Assembly: GCA_964428935.1 (NCBI GenBank)
Contig: CAYSAG010000307.1
Span: forward strand, 1-6,216
Direction of reading: 5' to 3'
Origin: JAADHY01 sp964428935
Lineage (GTDB): Bacteria; Planctomycetota; Planctomycetia; Planctomycetales; Planctomycetaceae
Length of the DNA: 6,216 nucleotides
Below the pieces are notes generated by a model. That model was not told where the DNA came from, searched no databases, and was given only the letters and a program-made list of their open reading frames with translations. This document shows positions 1-6,216 of this stretch, one piece after another. A program made the translations under genes and the position numbers. Each line of letters begins with the position of its first letter. Positions within the stretch are counted from its first letter, which is position 1.

Positions 1-423
1 CAGGCACACGGAAAGCCAAAGCGCAGTCCAGCCAAAGGGTGACAAGAATCAGAAAAGAAGAGGACAACAGCGCGCAGAAAAAGCCGCACGCCCAAGTCTC
101 GAGTTCCTCCAGTACGGACCGTCCCCCTCGCTCTAGCACGGCAGCAGCCTTTAGAAAGCTCGCGTGAATCGACTCCGAGTGGCTTTCCTGCGCGCGGCAG
201 CCCGGCTTCCGAACGCCCCGCCGAACCAATGGCTCGGGGCTTCCGTCGCGGTCTGTCCGCCCCGGCCGACCGGTAGAAAACGCGGGGCGAAGCTTCCAGC
301 TCCACGCGGACCGTCGTGGGGGAAGAGTGACGTTTTTCGTTTTTGTCGGAGCCGACGGTCACGTGGCGGTGCCACGAGTAAGCCGGCCAGGTCGAACCGA
401 AACGAAGACCCCGTCCCGCTCTT
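1..423. other. Left-edge region without a convincing gene
   Basis: No reading frame here looks like a real protein. The first 110 bases are purine-rich and A-rich, unlike the rest of the window. Two plus-strand frames are open from the left edge, one stopping at 134-136 and one at 165-167. Either could be the basic, low-complexity C-terminal tail of a gene lying to the left, but third-position G+C does not choose between them and no domain is visible. Longer frames at 164-496 and 327-551 are proline/arginine-rich and look like chance frames. The part next to the regulator gene holds two small hairpins listed separately. Confidence 0.5.
345..376 (-). terminator. Tandem hairpins downstream of the AraC-family gene (weak terminator candidate)
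   Basis: Reading the minus strand, the regulator's stop codon is followed after about 47 bases by a perfect 6-bp stem with a 3-base loop (CGTGGC/GCCACG, 362-376). A second small inverted repeat, GTCGG/CCGAC, lies at 345-356. Neither is followed by a T-run on the minus strand, so this is not a classical intrinsic terminator. Position and stem quality suggest a transcript-end structure, but a chance GC hairpin is possible. Confidence 0.3.
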
Positions 424-1443
424 TCAGCCAGCTCGGCGGTTTCCGCGCGCTCGGGCCAACGTCTCGGAAGGGCTTTCGCCAAAGAAAGTCCGGTAGTCCC
501 GGGCGAAATGGCCCAGGTGGAAGAACCCGCACGAGACGGCTGCCGACGTGACCGTGGTGGGTCTGGAAGCCGCTTGTTCCAGCAGGGCCCGAGCTCGGTG
601 CAGCCGCCGCACTTTCAAGTACGCATTGGGACTGATTCCCAAAACCGAGTGAAAGGCGTTCCGCAAGGTCCGCTCGCTGACTTTCGTCTGCTCGCACAGC
701 TCGCTGACCGTCACCGGTTCGTCGGGCCGCGACGCCACGTAGTCTTCGGCCAACCGGACAATGCGCGTGTACGAAACGGCGGCTCGCCGTGGCGACTTCG
801 GCTCGCGGACCCGCTCTGTCGCCACCAGACGAGCCAGCTGCTCGACCAGCGTTCGGTCGAGAAATCGGTGGACGCGCGGGTCGGTCAGAATGTCTGGCGA
901 ACCGATTCCCAGTGCCAGCAGCGTCTTGGCAGTCCGTCGCAGCCGCGCCAGCTGTTCCGGCTCGGGCCGGACCGTCCAGCAACTTTCCGAAACGCTGGGC
1001 AAGTCTGCCCCGAACAGGCACTGCACGGCCTGCCGCAAAGAAGCGTCGTCGGCCATCAGCGCCCAGTTGTGGAAGGGGCCGAACGTCGTGCCGTCGAACT
1101 CCGCCCTCGGACGGTAGAGCACCACCTTGTCCGGGTCGAGCGGCTCGCAGTTGAACGTTCCGACCACCTTCTCCGAAACAAGAACGCAGCTCCACCGCGC
1201 CGAGGGAGCGGTGCCACGGCCCCGTGCGGAGAGACTGAACGAGTTGGAGTGAACGGAGCTGTGTTCCAGGCTCACGTTCACCAGCTCGCCGCGAATGGCG
1301 CCGCGTTCGAGCTGAATGATTTCGAGCGACGCTTCGGAAACGGTTTGCCGAACCTGTTGGAGTTCCGCAATGGAGCCGTAACTTCCGCGGCTGACCCAGC
1401 CGTTTTCGTCAAGTTGCCGATTTTGGATAGACGGCGCAGACAT
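424..1443 (-). CDS. AraC-family transcriptional regulator, EutR-like
   Basis: A 339-residue cytoplasmic DNA-binding protein, close to the usual EutR-type length of about 350. The C-terminal third is a two-helix-turn-helix AraC domain. The first HTH spans about residues 244-269 (VTVSELCEQTKVSERTLRNA, then the FHSVLGISP linker). The second spans about 296-329 and ends in the family signature GHFARDYRTFFGESPSETL. The N-terminal part (from about residue 47) resembles the effector-binding region of EutR-like proteins, but its ligand cannot be inferred. The ATG at 1443 is chosen over an in-frame TTG four codons upstream (1455). Neither has a visible Shine-Dalgarno sequence, so the start is uncertain by a few residues. 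The gene stands alone: ftsH upstream is co-oriented but 602 bases away, and no ethanolamine-use genes are present, so the eutR name is not given. AraC/EutR family membership is secure; the regulated target is unknown. Confidence 0.9.
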   Translation of the reverse strand: MSAPSIQNRQLDENGWVSRGSYGSIAELQQVRQTVSEASLEIIQLERGAIRGELVNVSLEHSSVHSNSFSLSARGRGTAPSARWSCVLVSEKVVGTFNCEPLDPDKVVLYRPRAEFDGTTFGPFHNWALMADDASLRQAVQCLFGADLPSVSESCWTVRPEPEQLARLRRTAKTLLALGIGSPDILTDPRVHRFLDRTLVEQLARLVATERVREPKSPRRAAVSYTRIVRLAEDYVASRPDEPVTVSELCEQTKVSERTLRNAFHSVLGISPNAYLKVRRLHRARALLEQAASRPTTVTSAAVSCGFFHLGHFARDYRTFFGESPSETLARARGNRRAG

Positions 1444-1508
1444 GGGCAGGCACAATCAATACGGCTCAGCAAAGCATTGGCCAGCCGTGGCCGACCGTGG
1501 GGCAGTCT

Positions 1509-1537
1509 AGTTTACCCGAGCTTTGGTCCCGGTACAA
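1509..1537 (-). promoter_or_regulatory. Candidate sigma-70-like promoter of the AraC-family gene
   Basis: On the minus strand, TTGTAC (1537-1532) and TAAACT (1514-1509) are separated by exactly 17 bases. They match 3 of 6 and 4 of 6 positions of the classical -35 and -10 boxes. Transcription would begin near 1502, leaving a leader of about 59 bases before the ATG at 1443. The spacing and place are right, but the box matches are modest and planctomycete promoters are poorly defined. Confidence 0.3.
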
Positions 1538-1994
1538 CGGGCGCGGGCTCTTGAGGGTTTGCCGCCGCTCAGTGGTCAGTCGCCGCAGACCAGCTTCGCC
1601 ACTCAGCTCGCAAGGGCTCTGCGCCCGCCAGCTCCCACCCTTGTGTTTTTTCCTCGTAAGCTGCGAAGTGGCAGCCGCTGACCGGTGCTGGGAGCGTTGC
1701 ACGCCAAGGAGGCGAACGGCGCCGTGCCCGGCCGGCGGCTGCCCAAACCTGACCTCCGGCAGTCACAGTCACCGTTCGACGGCTGGAAGGACGCACGCAC
1801 AGCTTGCAGAAGCTGCCTGTGGGAGAGAAGGTCGTCTGCCGCAGTGGCGTCAGAGGCTGACCGGCTTGGCGTCCCGACTGACGGACTTCAAGGTACCGGG
1901 GCACGTGCGGGGTTCACGCTTTCTCGTAAGCTTTCGGTCTTCTCGCAAAGGGCGCACGCCGCACTAACCAGTTCCTGCCGGCCTTCGAACTTGG

Positions 1995-2012
1995 CGTTCC
2001 TCTTCTGGAACG
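1995..2012 (-). terminator. Hairpin downstream of ftsH (weak terminator candidate)
   Basis: A perfect 6-bp stem, CGTTCC/GGAACG, with a 6-base loop lies about 33 bases beyond the ftsH stop codon. No T-run follows it on the minus strand, so intrinsic termination is doubtful. Confidence 0.3.
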
Positions 2013-2045
2013 TCGTGGTCTGGTGATCGCTCCAGCGGCACGCGT

Positions 2046-4085
<2,040 letters not shown>

Positions 4086-4331
4086 GAAACCTGTCTTGCG
4101 ACAAACCAGACCAAGACCGACCGGCAACTGCCCGACCCGCTCACCTTCGCCCAACCCGTAACCGGCCGTGTCCGACTTCCGCCGCTGCCAGCCGCCCGAG
4201 GGGACCGCTTCGGCAGCCGAACTGGCTGCCACCGACGGAGGAACTCGCGTCGAGCGTCCCGAAACTTGAAGCCACGCTGGCGCAGACGGCCAAGCGCCGC
4301 TGTCGGGCGGTTTTCAACCGGCTGGGGTCCG

Positions 4332-4355
4332 GTCGCAGCGACGTGTGCACACGTC
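4332..4355. promoter_or_regulatory. Candidate operator: overlapping perfect palindromes
   Basis: GACGTGTGCACACGTC at 4340-4355 is a perfect 16-bp palindrome. It overlaps an 11-bp palindrome GTCGC-A-GCGAC at 4332-4342. It lies about 255 bases from the ftsH start and 274 from the oxidoreductase start, near the middle of the divergent gap. Symmetric sites of this kind usually bind dimeric regulators. No regulator can be assigned from the sequence. Confidence 0.4.
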
Positions 4356-4417
4356 CCAAAACACCAAGACCTTACAACTCTAGGGTCCGTTCGAAACCCG
4401 GTCAACAGACGGTGGCA

Positions 4418-4443
4418 GCCGGCGCGAGCGGCGTTGCGCCGGC
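4418..4443. repeat. Strong GC-rich inverted repeat
   Basis: The arms GCCGGCGC (4418-4425) and GCGCCGGC (4436-4443) form a perfect 8-bp stem with a 10-base loop. It would lie in the 5' leader of the oxidoreductase transcript if transcription starts upstream of it. No T-run follows on either strand, so it is not a typical terminator. Confidence 0.5.
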
Positions 4444-4615
4444 CACGGAGCCGGCTGACCAGCTTCCCGGGGCTCGAAAGGCTTGTCGGGCACAGCGCGG
4501 GTGTGGCACAGCATAGTTGCCGCTCCGGCGGGGTTGTGGTAGCTTCGACAACACGGCCAGACAGAGTGGCCTGAAGGCTCGCGTGTGGGAAGGCAAAAGA
4601 CCGACGTCCAGAAAA

Positions 4616-4628
4616 AGGGAGTCCGACA
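4616..4628 (+). promoter_or_regulatory. Ribosome binding site of the oxidoreductase gene
   Basis: AGGGAG at 4616-4621, containing the core GGAG, ends 7 bases before the ATG at 4629. This is the clearest Shine-Dalgarno sequence in front of a gene in the window, and it fixes that start. Confidence 0.8.
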
Positions 4629-6032
4629 ATGACAGCCAGGCAACGTGTTTCTCGGCGGCAGGTTTTGAAGGCCGGAGCGGCTGCGGCGCTGGCAGCTCCG
4701 TACATTGTACCCGCTCACGTGCTCGGCAACGGACGGCGTCCGGGGGCGAACGAGCGGGTGACGGTGGGCATCATTGGTTTGGGCGGCCGAGCGCGAGACA
4801 TCGCCAAGACCTGTCTGCAGATTCCGGAAATGCGGGTCGTCGCCGTTTGCGACTGCTTCCGGCCGTTGTGCGACGCGTTCATTGCGGCCGTCGGGAAGGA
4901 CCAAAAGTGGACGCCGTACGAGGACTTCCGCCAAATGATTGAGAAGGAAAACCTCGACGGGGTCATGGTCGAAACGACCACCCACGCTCGAGCGTGGATT
5001 ACCATTCAGGCCATGCAAATGGGCATGGACGTCTACATCGAAAAGCCCATGTGCCTGACGATTCGCGAAGGCCGCTACATGGTTCAGGCCGCTCGACGCT
5101 ACAACCGCGTGACCCAGGTCGGCACGCAACAGCGTTCCATGCCAATCAACAACTGGGCCAGCGACCTGGTCAAGCACGGGGCCATTGGCAAGGTGAAAGT
5201 CGTTTTGGCTCCGAACTTCGTTGGCCCGGAACGTTGGACGCCGCGTCCGGCCCAGCCCTTGCCGCCGGGAGGTAGCAAGAACTGGTGGGACATTTGGACC
5301 AACCAGGCCGAATTCCGGCCGTACCACCGGTTGTTGCACCGAGGTTGGACTCGCTGGTGGGCCTACGACGGAGGTGGCCGTTGCTTCGGCGTCACCGGCT
5401 GGGGCACGCACAGCTACGACCAGATTCAACGAGCGCTCGGCACGGACGAGACGGGTCCGGTCAAAGTCATGCTGGAAGAGCCGGTCCGGACCTTGCCGTC
5501 GGGCAAGTACGAGGTTCCAAAAGAGGAAATCGACCTGACGCGTTTGGACTACCTGGTCCGGCTGGCCAAGCCGGTCGTCGGCCCACGGGCCAAAGTTCGC
5601 ATGTGGTACGCCAACGGCACCGAATTGCGGCTCCACTTGGACGGCGACTGGGGACCGGGACTGGGGGCCATTTTCATTGGCGAGAAAGGCAAAATCGAAA
5701 TCAATCGCAACAAAGTCGCCAGCAACCCGAAGGAAATTGTCGACCGGCCGGACAACCCCGGTCCCATTACCAAACTGGAGACGCAGTACCACATTGAAAA
5801 CTGGGTCGACTGCATCAAGACTCGAAAGAAGTGCAACGCCGACATTGAGTACGGCCTGCGCTCCACCACCCTGTGTTACCTGGTCAACATTGTGCGTGAG
5901 GTGGGCCGAGTGGGCGAGGTGTTGGAGTGGGACCCGAAGACGGAACGCTTCACCAACTGCGACGAAGCGAACCAGTCCAGCTACCTGGAGCGTCCGCGGC
6001 GGAAAGGCTGGGAGCTGCCGCCGTTGACGTGA
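4629..6032 (+). CDS. Tat-exported Gfo/Idh/MocA-family oxidoreductase
   Basis: A 467-residue NAD(P)-dependent oxidoreductase that probably acts on a sugar, inositol or related compound outside the cytoplasm. A twin-arginine signal comes first: SRRQVLK (8-14), an Ala-rich core, then APYIVPAHVLG (23-33). The mature part starts with a Rossmann fold, with the nucleotide-binding loop GIIGLGGRA at 47-55. EKP at 138-140 carries the family's conserved lysine. The C-terminal domain has GWGTHSYDQIQ (257-267), where His261 and Asp264 are the likely active-site pair. A tryptophan-rich stretch (219-244) probably shapes the substrate pocket. The Tat route fits export of a folded, cofactor-loaded enzyme. Length and motifs are complete, with no sign of decay. 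The substrate cannot be told from sequence. A related alternative is a GH109-type glycosidase, which shares fold, cofactor and often a Tat signal. No transporter or sugar-pathway gene lies beside it here. Confidence 0.93.
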   Translation: MTARQRVSRRQVLKAGAAAALAAPYIVPAHVLGNGRRPGANERVTVGIIGLGGRARDIAKTCLQIPEMRVVAVCDCFRPLCDAFIAAVGKDQKWTPYEDFRQMIEKENLDGVMVETTTHARAWITIQAMQMGMDVYIEKPMCLTIREGRYMVQAARRYNRVTQVGTQQRSMPINNWASDLVKHGAIGKVKVVLAPNFVGPERWTPRPAQPLPPGGSKNWWDIWTNQAEFRPYHRLLHRGWTRWWAYDGGGRCFGVTGWGTHSYDQIQRALGTDETGPVKVMLEEPVRTLPSGKYEVPKEEIDLTRLDYLVRLAKPVVGPRAKVRMWYANGTELRLHLDGDWGPGLGAIFIGEKGKIEINRNKVASNPKEIVDRPDNPGPITKLETQYHIENWVDCIKTRKKCNADIEYGLRSTTLCYLVNIVREVGRVGEVLEWDPKTERFTNCDEANQSSYLERPRRKGWELPPLT

Positions 6033-6036
6033 GGAA

Positions 6037-6055
6037 CCGGCCCGCCGGGCGCCGG
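6037..6055 (+). terminator. GC hairpin after the oxidoreductase gene (weak terminator candidate)
   Basis: CCGGC (6037-6041) and GCCGG (6051-6055) can pair five bases past the stop codon. An alternative inner fold is GCCC/GGGC at 6040-6050. The following sequence has only scattered T residues, so termination here is uncertain. Confidence 0.3.
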
Positions 6056-6140
6056 ACGTTCGCTCTTTCGGACGGCCCAGCCGGCTCGGCAGTCGGCCCG
6101 TTCGTTGGCCGTTTCTTGCGAGCGTCCGCCTTCCGACCCA

Positions 6141-6155
6141 TTGTAATTCCTACAA
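6141..6155. promoter_or_regulatory. AT-rich inverted repeat, candidate operator
   Basis: TTGTA and TACAA are perfect 5-bp arms around a 5-base centre, in an AT-rich patch that contrasts with the surrounding GC-rich DNA. Immediately after it comes AAAAGGAGGG, which resembles a Shine-Dalgarno sequence but has no start codon at a normal distance. The site could control a gene to the right of the window. Confidence 0.3.
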
Positions 6156-6216
6156 AAGGAGGGCCGTCGGCGACGGTTGGGCTCTTGCAAATTTTTCAAA
6201 AGGACGGCCGGCGCTG
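6141..6216. repeat. Two-copy degenerate direct repeat with 44-bp period
   Basis: Copy 1 begins at 6141 and copy 2 at 6185, and copy 2 reaches the window edge. Over 32 aligned bases 23 are identical. The best-conserved core is CAAAAGGAGGGCCG (6153-6166) against CAAAAGGACGGCCG (6197-6210), one mismatch in 14. Each copy starts TTG(T/C)AA, has an AT-rich middle, then the core and a GC-rich part. After core 1, CCGTC/GACGG (6164-6176) forms a hairpin. Read on the minus strand this hairpin is followed by CCCTCCTTTTG, so tandem terminators for a convergent gene to the right are one reading. A repeat array or twin regulatory sites are others. Confidence 0.5.

Larger units (their letters stand above)
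1444..2045. other. 602-base intergenic region between ftsH and the AraC-family gene
   Basis: This gap separates two co-oriented minus-strand genes. Frames here (for example 1497-1967 on plus and 1569-1904 on minus) translate to arginine-, serine- and cysteine-rich sequence with no recognisable domain or start signal, so I treat it as non-coding. It holds a candidate promoter for the regulator (1509-1537) and a hairpin after ftsH (1995-2012). The exact 10-mer CTCGTAAGCT occurs twice (1653-1662 and 1923-1932). A near-tandem decamer lies at 1478-1497 (TGGCCAGCCG then TGGCCGACCG). No tRNA or structured RNA was recognised. Confidence 0.55.
4086..4628. other. 543-base divergent intergenic region between ftsH and the oxidoreductase gene
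   Basis: This region must carry the promoters of both flanking genes, which point away from each other. Frames crossing it (such as 4082-4705 on minus) are arginine/proline-rich and lack any domain, so I see no gene. It contains a perfect 16-bp palindrome with an overlapping smaller one (4332-4355), an 8-bp-stem GC hairpin (4418-4443), and GTTGT/ACAAC arms 10 bases apart (4533-4552). A clear -35/-10 pair for either gene could not be found. The nearest is CATAGT at 4512-4517 on plus, without a properly spaced -35. Confidence 0.6.

Noticed and set aside
302..344. CCACG/CGTGG hairpin followed by two T5 runs on plus
   Set aside because: The T-runs start 13 bases after the stem and no plus-strand gene is known to end here, so an intrinsic terminator is not supported.
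359..1195. 278-codon minus frame overlapping the AraC-family gene
   Set aside because: Same strand, different frame from a gene with clear HTH motifs. The translation is Ala/Arg/Gly-rich and has no family features.
508..1554. 348-codon open frame on plus, opposite the AraC-family gene
   Set aside because: It mirrors the regulator's coding frame; long antisense frames are expected in GC-rich genes. The translation is low-complexity (Arg, Gln, Pro) without a domain or ribosome binding site.
1497..1967. 156-codon plus frame in the ftsH/regulator gap
   Set aside because: The composition (Arg, Ser, Cys, Pro) and lack of any domain or ribosome binding site point to a chance frame.
4086..4232. 49-residue N-terminal extension of FtsH from a GTG at 4232
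   Set aside because: FtsH proteins normally begin just before the first membrane segment; the extension is unlike FtsH and the internal ATG at 4085 gives a normal architecture.
4383..4400. GTTCGAA string resembling a tRNA T-loop
   Set aside because: The flanking bases form only a 4-bp stem with a 9-base loop, and no acceptor, D or anticodon arms can be assembled around it.
4533..4552. GTTGT/ACAAC arms with a 10-base spacer upstream of the oxidoreductase
   Set aside because: Five-base arms at this spacing are common by chance; kept only as a note in the intergenic entry.
4380..5792. 470-codon open frame on minus, opposite the oxidoreductase gene
   Set aside because: Shadow of the oxidoreductase gene, extended into the intergenic region. 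It has no recognisable domain, and the plus-strand gene is certain.

Overview
The window is high-GC bacterial chromosome (roughly 60% G+C by eye) with three full-length protein genes and unusually roomy intergenic spaces; only about 72% of it codes for protein. The best guess at the host is a planctomycete, probably of the Pirellulales type. The main reason is the Tat-signalled Gfo/Idh/MocA oxidoreductase, whose N-terminus (SRRQVLK, then an alanine-rich core, then APYIVPAHVLG) is a form typical of planctomycete secreted oxidoreductases. The FtsH subfamily and the long gaps between genes fit. This is inference from protein style; no marker RNA gene is present.

Layout from left to right: (1) 1-423, no convincing gene. 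(2) 424-1443 on the minus strand, an AraC-family regulator resembling EutR. (3) 1444-2045, a 602-base gap with a candidate promoter for the regulator and a weak hairpin after ftsH. (4) 2046-4085 on the minus strand, a complete FtsH membrane-bound AAA+ zinc protease. (5) 4086-4628, a 543-base divergent intergenic region holding a perfect 16-bp palindrome near its midpoint and a strong GC hairpin. (6) 4629-6032 on the plus strand, a Tat-dependent Gfo/Idh/MocA-family oxidoreductase with a good ribosome binding site. (7) 6033-6216, a short tail with an inverted repeat and two copies of a degenerate direct repeat spaced 44 bp apart, the second running to the window edge.

The three genes do not form an obvious pathway. 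FtsH is housekeeping membrane proteolysis, the oxidoreductase probably handles a sugar or sugar derivative outside the cytoplasm, and the regulator's target cannot be read from the context. FtsH and the oxidoreductase are divergent and share one intergenic region, so a shared regulatory site there (the palindrome) is the most testable regulatory idea. I find no CRISPR, mobile element, tRNA, rRNA or defence-like cassette, and no convincing undescribed multi-gene system. The most interesting non-coding signals are the 44-bp-period repeat at the right edge, the palindrome at 4340-4355, and a marked shortage of GATC across the window.
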